Below are positions 1-5,395 of a stretch of 5,544 nucleotides of DNA, one piece after another. The stretch is from C00003060 sp964440795 (GTDB lineage: Bacteria; Desulfobacterota; Desulfobacteria; Desulfobacterales; C00003060), in NCBI GenBank assembly GCA_964440795.1, contig CAYTTQ010000138.1, positions 1 to 5,544 on the forward strand, given 5' to 3'. The notes under the pieces were generated by a model that saw only the letters and a list, made by a program, of their open reading frames with translations, made no database searches and was not told the origin of the DNA. Both the position numbers and the translations under genes were made by a program. Positions within the stretch are counted from its first letter, which is position 1, and each line of letters begins with the position of its first letter.

Positions 1-82
1 TGGCCAGCTCAAGGGCCAGACTTCGGCCCAGACCAGAGCCGCCGCCGGTTACGATCGCGGTCTTGCCAGCGAAGACAGACAT
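1..82 (-). CDS. short-chain dehydrogenase/reductase, N-terminal fragment (3' end outside window)
   Basis: The first 27 residues of an SDR with a Rossmann fold. I translated it by hand from ATG 82. After MSVFAGKTAIV comes TGGGSGLGR (residues 12-20), the nucleotide-binding TGxxxGxG motif of classical SDRs, followed by the start of helix alpha-B (SLALELA). The catalytic Ser-Tyr-Lys region lies beyond the window. AGGA at 89-92 lies six bases before the ATG, and the gene starts 24 bases after the stop of the preceding gene, so it belongs to the same operon. Because MaoC-type hydratases make (R)-3-hydroxyacyl-CoA, an SDR similar to the dehydrogenase part of multifunctional enzyme 2 would be the fitting next enzyme. 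That role is inferred from context. Other SDR reactions on a ring hydroxyl or ketone are possible. Confidence 0.85.
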   Translation of the reverse strand, partial: MSVFAGKTAIVTGGGSGLGRSLALELA

Positions 83-106
83 AGCAGTTCCTCTCCCCAT
101 GTTTAT

Positions 107-691
107 CTAGTTCCCGGGATCATGCGCCGACAAGTGGATGTCAAACACCGTGGCCTCATGCCCCTCCCAGTGTTTTTGAGTTATTTCAACCTTGGCCTTC
201 TCGTCCTCCATCATCTCGAACAATCCTTGCAACCCTCCAAGGGCAACATAGAACATGGGCTCGGTGCGGGGGTCGTCGTCAAAAATCAGGACCTGAACGT
301 GCTTTTTGGTAATTTCCTTCACTTCAAATTTCAGGCCCTTAATAAAGGCCCTGAAAGCGATGACCTCGATCTTTTTCAGGGTCTCGTAAGCGTCGCCGGG
401 CACGATGATGTTTTTGTAGATCGAGTTGGTCAATTGCTGGAAATTCAGTTTCCCCCATTGGATCGCCAGTTCGGGCTTTCCTTGGGCCACTACCTTATAT
501 ATCGCCTCCATGAGGTCGATCATCGGTTCGGACGGATACCACACCGAAGGAAGGATGCGCTGGGAAACCAGATCCTTGGCTTCATCCGAGAGGTATTGAT
601 CCCAGGGCTTGTCCTTCATGGTTTTTATGACTTTAACCGCGGGAAGAACCATGCTCCCTTTAACTGCTCTTTCTTGATCCTGTTTTTCCAT
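107..691 (-). CDS. uncharacterised protein, possibly of the DUF2378 / V4R-like group
   Basis: A 194-residue soluble protein with no signal peptide or membrane segment that I can see. I do not recognise it with certainty. The general pattern resembles the DUF2378 (TIGR02265) proteins of deltaproteobacteria and related V4R/heme-NO-binding-like domains: a short VKGS segment near the start (10-13), a helix ending in SVWYPSEPMIDLMEAIYK (49-66), a long helical middle part, then a beta-rich end with KHVQVLIFDDDPRTEPMF (130-147), a GGLQGLFEMM helix (152-161) and a last strand EATVFDIHLS (179-188). Such domains usually bind small ligands rather than catalyse reactions. It has no Cys, so a V4R-type cysteine metal site is excluded. 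Start ATG 691 has GGGAG (700-704) eight bases upstream and lies 24 bases after the amidohydrolase stop. It is a real gene by context, start signal and composition; function is unknown. Confidence 0.75.
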   Translation of the reverse strand: MEKQDQERAVKGSMVLPAVKVIKTMKDKPWDQYLSDEAKDLVSQRILPSVWYPSEPMIDLMEAIYKVVAQGKPELAIQWGKLNFQQLTNSIYKNIIVPGDAYETLKKIEVIAFRAFIKGLKFEVKEITKKHVQVLIFDDDPRTEPMFYVALGGLQGLFEMMEDEKAKVEITQKHWEGHEATVFDIHLSAHDPGN

Positions 692-715
692 GAGAGCTTC
701 TCCCAGCGAATTTTA

Positions 716-1642
716 TCAAATGCCGAATAGCTCGGCAGCCGTGCCATGCATGATCTGTTCCATCTCTTCCTTGCTGAATTTGATTTTGGTGTTTGGTTTT
801 GTAAAAGTTTTGACCCAGAGATCAGGAGCCATGGCCATGCTGGGCAACGGAGAGTCGGTGGCCCACATGATCCGGAAGGCGCCGATGACATCTATCAGGT
901 CTCTGAGCCACTGGTAGAACCTGTCCGCTCCCCATTGCACGTATGACATCTGGTGTGCGGAGACGTCAAAGTAGAGGTTAGGGATCATCTTGCCGTGCAT
1001 GACGGCCTCCACGTGCAGGTCCATGCCCACGTGGGCCATGATGAACTTGGTGTCGGGGTTCCGCGCCGCGGCCTCTGCGATCCAGGTCGGTTTTTGCGGG
1101 TCGAAATAAATCGGGGCGGCCACCTGGGTCCCGCTGTGAATCAGGACCGGCGCGTTGTATTGGGCGCTCAACTCGTAAAACGGGGTAAGGACTTCATCGG
1201 CGGGATAAAATCCCGCGGCCGGGTGCAGTTTAAGACCCTTCATGCCCAGGTTTTTCAGGCAGTCTTCATAATGTTCCAGGGCCCCGGACCGCCGGGGGTC
1301 CAGGGCCGCAAGAGCGACGTATCTGTCCGGATGTTTCTGCGCCATCTCCGCATAGGTCCGGTTCGTCTCGAAGGGATGGATTCCCGGGTCCCCGATCTCC
1401 TCGCCGATGTCCACGCTGAAAATCACGGCCTTTTCTATGCCCGCGATGTCCATGGCCTTCAGGAACTTCTCCCCGCCGGGGTCGTACATGATGTTGGAAG
1501 TCTTCATCATGTCCTCAAGGCTCATGTCCATCTTGAACTTGGTCTTCATGGCCAGGCTGATGGTCCTGGCCGTGCCCTCCTCGTACTTGCGCGGCAGGGT
1601 CTCGGCCAGGGGGATGTGCACATGCGCGTCATAGACCTTCAT
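716..1642 (-). CDS. amidohydrolase-2 family metal-dependent hydrolase or decarboxylase
   Basis: A 308-residue TIM-barrel enzyme of the Amidohydro_2 family (ACMSD / gamma-resorcylate decarboxylase-like group). The length is normal for the family. Likely metal ligands and catalytic residues are all present: the HxH motif His7-Val-His9 right after the first strand, His169 (VLIHSG), His204 (IMAHVG, candidate base) and Asp263 (WATDSP), in the order and spacing of ACMSD-type enzymes. MKGLKLHPAAGFYP (134-147) is another conserved strand and loop. The reaction may be hydrolysis of a C-C or lactone bond or a non-oxidative decarboxylation; the sequence does not decide. Start ATG 1642 has AGGAGG (1650-1655) seven bases upstream; this site overlaps the TAG of the DUF35 gene by two bases. 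Its place inside an acyl-CoA operon suggests it acts on a ring or carboxyl group of the same substrate, which is inference. Confidence 0.88.
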   Translation of the reverse strand: MKVYDAHVHIPLAETLPRKYEEGTARTISLAMKTKFKMDMSLEDMMKTSNIMYDPGGEKFLKAMDIAGIEKAVIFSVDIGEEIGDPGIHPFETNRTYAEMAQKHPDRYVALAALDPRRSGALEHYEDCLKNLGMKGLKLHPAAGFYPADEVLTPFYELSAQYNAPVLIHSGTQVAAPIYFDPQKPTWIAEAAARNPDTKFIMAHVGMDLHVEAVMHGKMIPNLYFDVSAHQMSYVQWGADRFYQWLRDLIDVIGAFRIMWATDSPLPSMAMAPDLWVKTFTKPNTKIKFSKEEMEQIMHGTAAELFGI

Positions 1643-1649
1643 TTTCCCG

Positions 1650-1655
1650 CCTCCT
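1650..1655 (-). promoter_or_regulatory. ribosome binding site of the amidohydrolase, overlapping the DUF35 stop codon
   Basis: AGGAGG (minus strand) is seven bases before ATG 1642 and shares two bases with the TAG at 1656-1654 of the DUF35 gene. A terminating ribosome would sit on this site, so the amidohydrolase is likely translated in step with the DUF35 protein, which supports their belonging to one operon. Confidence 0.75.
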
Positions 1656-2067
1656 ATACCTTGGCCGGCCGGAACTTATGCAACGTCACCTGCTCCGTCA
1701 CCTTGTCGAACACGACCTCCACCGGCATATCGCATTTCAACTCCTTGGGGTCGCACTCGATGATGTTGCTCATGAACTTGGGCCCCTCATCGAGCTTGAT
1801 CAGGGCCACGGTGTAAGGGAGCGCGCCCATGAACTCGGGCGGGGAAAAGGAATAGGTGGTGGTGAACATGTAGATTTTCCCCTTGCCCTTGGACTCCTTC
1901 CACTCCAGGTTGCGGCTCATGCAGTTGCTGCAAATGATCTTGGGCAGGTTCATATATTGCCCGCAATCCGCGCACACCTGGTAAAGCAGCTTCCCTTCCT
2001 TGCACCCGTCCCAGAAGACCTTGCTGGTCTTGGTCATCAACGGCAACGGCAGTTTGTAATTACTCAT
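1654..2067 (-). CDS. DUF35 zinc-ribbon/OB-fold protein (acyl-CoA-associated partner of the thiolase-like protein)
   Basis: A 137-residue protein with the two-part DUF35 architecture: an N-terminal helix plus rubredoxin-like zinc ribbon, then an OB fold. The four zinc ligands are visible as CADC (Cys32, Cys35) and CSNC (Cys46, Cys49). The OB part begins around GKGKIYMFTTTYSF (61-74), with PYTVALIKLDEGPKFMSNI (84-102) and MPVEVVF (114-120). The open frame continues upstream to an ATG at 2226, but that stretch lies inside the thiolase-like gene and shows no DUF35 character. The real start is ATG 2067, with GGGAGG at 2075-2080 seven bases before it. The start is two bases after the thiolase-like stop codon, so translation is probably coupled. 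Proteins of this family bind thiolase-like enzymes and are needed for their activity or substrate channelling (known for Ltp2 with the DUF35 domain of ChsH2). No catalytic role of its own is expected. Confidence 0.92.
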   Translation of the reverse strand: MSNYKLPLPLMTKTSKVFWDGCKEGKLLYQVCADCGQYMNLPKIICSNCMSRNLEWKESKGKGKIYMFTTTYSFSPPEFMGALPYTVALIKLDEGPKFMSNIIECDPKELKCDMPVEVVFDKVTEQVTLHKFRPAKV

Positions 2068-2069
2068 GA

Positions 2070-3254
2070 TCAAACCTCCCTTCCCAGGACTCCCACATGG
2101 TAGTCCATTCCATTTCCGCCCAGCGCGGTTGCCACAGCTATGTCCGCATCCTTTACTTGTCTTTCGCCGGCTTTTCCCGTTAACTGACGGTACGCCTCCA
2201 CCAACATGGTCACACCGCCTCCACATCCAGTATGTCCTTGGGCCAATAGTCCTCCATTCGTCGTACAGGGCATCTTACCGCCGGGAGCGATATTGCCATC
2301 CTCAACAAAAGCCCCGGCCTCTCCCATTGCACAAAGTTTCAAAAGATTAAGCTGAAGAAGGATTGATGACGGGAACGCATCGTAGATTTCCGCCACCTTG
2401 ATGTCATCCTCGGTTATCCCCGCCATTTCGTAGGCTTCATCGGTTGCAGGCCCCCAGGCCTTTTCAATGTCCTCGGGAATCTCGGACGCGGCGAAATGAG
2501 TGCAGCGGGAACCCTGGCCAAGGATATATGCAGGAGTATCGGTCATGTCCTTGGCCCGCTCCGCGCTGGTGACGATAAAGGCCGCGGCGCCGTCGGCCAG
2601 TTTGTTCATCATGCGCTTGGTCAAAGGAGTAGAAAGCATGTCGCAGTTCACGATCTCGTCCGCGCTCTTGACCGTGCGGATCATGGCGTTAGGGTTGAGC
2701 GAGGCCCATTTACGAAGCGACTCAACCACTGCCGCGACTTGCCGCTGGGTGGTCCCGGTCTGGTGCATATAGCGGTTCTGGAGGAACGCTCCCATGGCCA
2801 GTTGGCTGAAGCCGTAAGGCGCTTCATACTCCTGGTTGATCGAGACCTTGGAGAATGAAAGAATGGCCGACTGAATATCGATGCCCGTGCCGAGCCTGTC
2901 CGAGTGCACCACCAGCACCGCCTTGGACAATCCATTCGTGATGAGACCAATGGCGGTTTTAAGAGCGGTAGTCGAGCTTGATCCTCCTGAACAGATCATG
3001 AAGTTGTTCTTGCAAGTCTTGCCTAGGCCCAATTCCTCGACCAGCCAGGAACAGACCATATTGGACATGTCAAGTTGGTTGGCCACTACCACTATCGGAA
3101 GCACAGTTTCGATGTCCTCCTTTTTGATATTCGCGTCTTTGATGGCCTGTTCGGAAACCTCGACCGCGGCCTCAATGAACGAACGCTCGGGATACATTCC
3201 GGTCGGGACCTCGCCGACCCCTACAATTGCCACTTTTCCTCGAATACTATCCAT
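2070..3254 (-). CDS. SCP-x/thiolase-like protein (acyl-CoA thiolase or retro-aldolase)
   Basis: A 394-residue thiolase-fold protein of the SCP-x/non-specific lipid-transfer type, usually annotated as acetyl-CoA acetyltransferase. The N-terminal half has VAIVGVGEVPTG (8-19) and NFMICSGGSSSTTALKTA (84-101), in which Cys88 is a candidate nucleophile. The C-terminal half has AEIYDAFPSS (288-297), GGLLAQGHTGCGGG (334-347) and ATALGGNG (375-382). The HDCF motif of SCP2-thiolases is here YDAF (Tyr291, Ala293), and the C-terminal Cys of the classical thiolase CxG motif is replaced (Ala377). His341 of the GH motif is kept. Family members encoded next to a DUF35 protein include the steroid side-chain aldolase Ltp2, so C-C bond cleavage by retro-aldol is a real alternative to thiolysis. 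The start has AAGGAG (3262-3267) seven bases upstream. The DUF35 gene follows after two bases. Fold is certain; the reaction is not. Confidence 0.9.
   Translation of the reverse strand: MDSIRGKVAIVGVGEVPTGMYPERSFIEAAVEVSEQAIKDANIKKEDIETVLPIVVVANQLDMSNMVCSWLVEELGLGKTCKNNFMICSGGSSSTTALKTAIGLITNGLSKAVLVVHSDRLGTGIDIQSAILSFSKVSINQEYEAPYGFSQLAMGAFLQNRYMHQTGTTQRQVAAVVESLRKWASLNPNAMIRTVKSADEIVNCDMLSTPLTKRMMNKLADGAAAFIVTSAERAKDMTDTPAYILGQGSRCTHFAASEIPEDIEKAWGPATDEAYEMAGITEDDIKVAEIYDAFPSSILLQLNLLKLCAMGEAGAFVEDGNIAPGGKMPCTTNGGLLAQGHTGCGGGVTMLVEAYRQLTGKAGERQVKDADIAVATALGGNGMDYHVGVLGREV
2075..2080 (-). promoter_or_regulatory. ribosome binding site that sets the DUF35 start
   Basis: GGGAGG (minus strand) lies seven bases before ATG 2067 and inside the last codons of the thiolase-like gene. 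It decides for the 137-residue form over the longer open frame starting at 2226. Its place inside the upstream gene, with a two-base stop-start gap, suggests coupled translation and equal amounts of the two partner proteins. Confidence 0.8.
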
Positions 3255-3294
3255 TTAAGTTCTCCTTCTATAATAATTGTCTACTTTTTGTTTT
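3255..3294. other. largest complete intergenic gap (40 bases), AT-rich
   Basis: This is the longest gene-free stretch between complete genes in the window, between the ACAD stop and the thiolase-like start. It is clearly AT-rich compared with its surroundings. I see the AAGGAG site of the thiolase-like gene but no convincing -35/-10 pair on the minus strand and no hairpin followed by a T run, so neither a promoter nor a terminator is called. Confidence 0.6.
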
Positions 3295-4440
3295 CTATAC
3301 TCCGGTCAGTAACCGGCCGATGATCTGCCGCTGGATCTGCGAGGTCCCGCCGCCGATGACTCCCATCTTGGCTGCCCATAGGCCATGGCCTATGGGGTTT
3401 TCCCTCATGCAGCCGTATCCGCCGAAGATCTGGATGCACTTGCCAGCGATCCTCTCGCCGGCCTCGGTGATGAATGTCTTGGCGATGGCCGCGTCCAGCC
3501 CGGTGAACATGTCGTTGTCAATCATCCAGGCCAGGTGGTAAGCCAGCCACTTGGAAGCCTCCAGGTCCATCTTGATTTCCGCAAGCAGGCCCTGCACGAA
3601 CTGGAACCTGGCAATGGGCTTGCCGAACTGCTTGCGCTCTTTGGAATACTGGATGCATTGGTCCAACCCCGACTCCATGATGCCGATGGCGGGGGCGAAG
3701 GCTAGGCGTTCCCAACCCAGGGACATGAGCAGCGCGGTGAACCCGGTTCCCTCCTTGCCCAGCATGTTCGCCGCCGGGACCTTGCAGTCCTCGAAGAAAA
3801 GCTCGCCGGTGGGTGCCGAGTCGCCGCCGTATTTCTTCAGGGGCGGGCCCGCGGTGTAACCGGGGAAATCCTTTTCTACAATGAACAAGGTGATGCCCTG
3901 GGCCTTCTTGGAGAGGTCGGTGGAAGCGAAGGTGATGACTACGTCCGCGATGGGCGCGTTGCTGATGAAGGTCTTGCCGCCGTTGAGCAGGTAATAATCT
4001 CCAGCTTTCTTGGCCGTGGTGCGGAGCGCGGTCGCGTCAGAGCCAGCCTCCGGCTCGGTGAGCGCGAAAGCGCCGATCAATTCGCCTTTGGCCATTTTGG
4101 GGAGGTACTTTTCCTTCTGCGCCTTGGTTCCGTGGAGCACGATGGGCATGGCCCCGATCAACAGATGGCTGCCCCAGACCAGGGCCAGGCTCCCGTCGTT
4201 GCTGCCGTGCACAAAGGCCTGCATGGCCAAAACCGTGGTCATGGCGTCCGCCCCGCCGCCGCCGTACTCCTCGGGGATGCAGAGACCCAACAGGCCGAAC
4301 TCCGACATTTTCTTCCAGACCTCTCGGGAGAATTCGCCCTTCTCTTCCCGCTCCATCGCGGTGGGAGCGATCTCGTTTTTGGCGAACTTCTCCACCGAGT
4401 CCGCGAAAATTTTTTGTTCCTCCGTTAAACCGAAATCCAT
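3295..4440 (-). CDS. acyl-CoA dehydrogenase
   Basis: A full-length 381-residue FAD-dependent acyl-CoA dehydrogenase that would make the alpha-beta double bond in the CoA-activated substrate and pass electrons to ETF (no ETF gene is in the window). Domains in order: N-terminal helical domain (about 1-120), beta domain with FAFALTEPEAGSDA-type flavin motif (124-136) and NGGKTFISNAPIAD (153-166), then the C-terminal helical domain with YSKERKQFGKPIARFQFVQG (265-284) and FGGYGCMRENP (339-349). The usual catalytic Glu in the IYEGTS motif is Gly364 (IGGGTSQIQR, 362-371). A Glu is present at residue 244 (GWERL), where isovaleryl-CoA and long-chain ACADs carry their base, so the enzyme looks active with a relocated base. 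Start ATG 4440 has AAGGAGG (4446-4452) five bases upstream, 17 bases after the MaoC stop. That layout suggests a branched or long substrate, but this is inference. Confidence 0.95.
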   Translation of the reverse strand: MDFGLTEEQKIFADSVEKFAKNEIAPTAMEREEKGEFSREVWKKMSEFGLLGLCIPEEYGGGGADAMTTVLAMQAFVHGSNDGSLALVWGSHLLIGAMPIVLHGTKAQKEKYLPKMAKGELIGAFALTEPEAGSDATALRTTAKKAGDYYLLNGGKTFISNAPIADVVITFASTDLSKKAQGITLFIVEKDFPGYTAGPPLKKYGGDSAPTGELFFEDCKVPAANMLGKEGTGFTALLMSLGWERLAFAPAIGIMESGLDQCIQYSKERKQFGKPIARFQFVQGLLAEIKMDLEASKWLAYHLAWMIDNDMFTGLDAAIAKTFITEAGERIAGKCIQIFGGYGCMRENPIGHGLWAAKMGVIGGGTSQIQRQIIGRLLTGV

Positions 4441-4457
4441 GTTTGCCTCCTTTTCCC

Positions 4458-4889
4458 TTATCTTCTCGAGGGAAGCGCAACCGTGGCATGGCCCTCGATG
4501 GCGTTCTGACCTTTCTGGGTGACCACTAAAAGGTCAAGGTCCACCAGGTTGTTCCCGTCTTGTTGCCGCTTCTCCTTGACCTTGCCCTTGAAGGTGATGG
4601 TGTCCTTGGGAAATACCTGGGCCCGGAACTCGACGTTGTACCTTCTCACTTTGCCGTCGCCGGCCCAGTCGGTAACCAGCCGGGCCAGCATCCCCCCGTG
4701 CATAAGACCCATCGCGAACACAGACGGTAGCCCCACCATCTTGGCGAACTCCTCGTCGTGATGCACGGGATTGAAGTCCCCGCCCGCGCCCGCGTACATG
4801 ACGATATGCGTCCGTGTAACCGTGAGGTTGAACGAGGGCAGTTCCTCATCGTCTTTCACGTCCTCGAAATATTTTTTTTCCTCCGGCAT
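4458..4889 (-). CDS. MaoC-like (R)-specific enoyl-CoA hydratase subunit
   Basis: A 143-residue MaoC-domain protein with the hot-dog fold, expected to add water to a trans-2-enoyl-CoA to give the (R)-3-hydroxyacyl-CoA. The hydratase-2 motif is complete: GDFNPVHHD at residues 37-45, with Asp38 and His43 spaced as in PhaJ-type hydratases and Asn40 between them. It is followed by GLPSVFAMGLMHGGMLARLV (53-72), the central helix region. RYNVEFRAQVFPKDTITFKG (83-102) is the second conserved block. I chose ATG 4889 rather than the in-frame upstream ATG at 4925: the longer form would add 12 residues overlapping the preceding gene, and AAGGAGG at 4897-4903 is seven bases before 4889. That Shine-Dalgarno site overlaps the preceding stop codon by one base, which favours coupled translation. 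It most likely acts as the catalytic half of a heteromer with the upstream MaoC-N protein. Its ACAD neighbour would supply the enoyl-CoA. Confidence 0.88.
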   Translation of the reverse strand: MPEEKKYFEDVKDDEELPSFNLTVTRTHIVMYAGAGGDFNPVHHDEEFAKMVGLPSVFAMGLMHGGMLARLVTDWAGDGKVRRYNVEFRAQVFPKDTITFKGKVKEKRQQDGNNLVDLDLLVVTQKGQNAIEGHATVALPSRR

Positions 4890-4896
4890 GATCTTT

Positions 4897-4903
4897 CCTC
4901 CTT
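4897..4903 (-). promoter_or_regulatory. ribosome binding site that sets the MaoC start
   Basis: AAGGAGG (minus strand) lies seven bases before ATG 4889 and overlaps the stop codon of the MaoC-N gene by one base. It supports the 143-residue form of the hydratase. The alternative ATG at 4925 would overlap the upstream gene and adds no conserved residues. Confidence 0.78.
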
Positions 4904-5373
4904 TATCCCCTCTCGATAAAGACATTCTTGATGGTCACCACGAGCTGGTTTTGTTGGTCGTAGAACTTGGTCAGCAACTCGATGAAGGTCAGGTTTTTCC
5001 CGCTTTTGCTTTTTTTCTCGTAGAGGTCTCCGGCAACAAGTTCACCGCGCAGCGTCTCCCCCGCAAAAACAGGCCGTTCATGGATGAACTCCACGCCGCC
5101 GTGCACGCTCATGGCCGGGTTCATCTTGAGTTCGTTCATGGCCTCGAAAACGATGTTTTGCGAGGGCAGGTGGTGCACAAACGACATGGGAAAGGTCACG
5201 GGCATGAGCACATCGGGAAAGCCCTGCTCCTTAGCATGGTTCCGGTCCCTGTACACCGGGTTGGGGTCATTGACGGCCTTGGCAAACTCCATAATTTTGC
5301 CCCGCTCCACCGGGAACTCAAACACAAGAAGCGTCTTGCCGGCCATATCCTTTGCATTGGCCTTGTCCACCAT
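4903..5373 (-). CDS. MaoC N-terminal-type hot-dog protein (hydratase partner subunit)
   Basis: A 156-residue protein of the MaoC_dehydrat_N / FAS1-like dehydratase group, which has the single hot-dog fold. The segment NDPNPVYRD (residues 35-43) followed by FPDVLMPVTFP (52-62) lies where the hydratase-2 motif is found, and HGGVEFIHERPVFAGETLRG (91-110) is the usual second conserved block of this family. Asp36 aligns with the catalytic Asp of R-specific enoyl-CoA hydratases, but the catalytic His position is Tyr41, so this chain is probably not active alone. The neighbouring gene, 13 bases downstream, encodes the intact MaoC partner. Such adjacent N-type/C-type pairs usually form heteromers, as in mycobacterial HadA-HadB and in ChsH1-ChsH2. 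The start ATG at 5373 has AAGGAG (5380-5385) six bases upstream. Role inferred: structural or acyl-binding half of a heteromeric enoyl-CoA hydratase in the cytoplasm. Confidence 0.82.
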   Translation of the reverse strand: MVDKANAKDMAGKTLLVFEFPVERGKIMEFAKAVNDPNPVYRDRNHAKEQGFPDVLMPVTFPMSFVHHLPSQNIVFEAMNELKMNPAMSVHGGVEFIHERPVFAGETLRGELVAGDLYEKKSKSGKNLTFIELLTKFYDQQNQLVVTIKNVFIERG

Positions 5374-5395
5374 GTTTTTCTCCTTTCAATAATAC

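Noticed and set aside
122..730. Open frame of 202 codons on the plus strand opposite the uncharacterised gene
   Set aside because: Since the minus-strand gene here is not firmly identified, I compared both. The minus strand has a good Shine-Dalgarno site, operon spacing on both sides and a balanced soluble-protein composition. The plus-strand frame runs past the gene start into the next gene and shows no motif.
953..1816. Long open frame of 287 codons on the plus strand
   Set aside because: It lies antisense to the amidohydrolase and DUF35 genes, has low-complexity composition rich in His, Val, Gly and Arg typical of a shadow frame, and has no family motif. The minus-strand genes have complete catalytic motifs and ribosome binding sites.
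2068..2226. N-terminal extension of the DUF35 protein by 53 residues
   Set aside because: The extra residues overlap the thiolase-like coding sequence in another frame, are rich in Gly, Arg and Cys without DUF35 similarity, and the strong ribosome site at 2075-2080 points to ATG 2067.
3255..3294. Possible internal promoter in the AT-rich gap before the thiolase-like gene
   Set aside because: A TAGACA-like and a TATTAT-like hexamer can be found on the minus strand but are only a few bases apart, not about 17, so they do not form a sigma-70 promoter.
4037..4489. Minus-strand open frame of 150 codons inside the ACAD region
   Set aside because: It is an out-of-frame shadow of the ACAD N-terminal half, extremely rich in Arg and Gly, with no motif.
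4890..4925. N-terminal extension of the MaoC protein by 12 residues
   Set aside because: It overlaps the end of the MaoC-N gene, and the AAGGAGG site at 4897-4903 fits ATG 4889.
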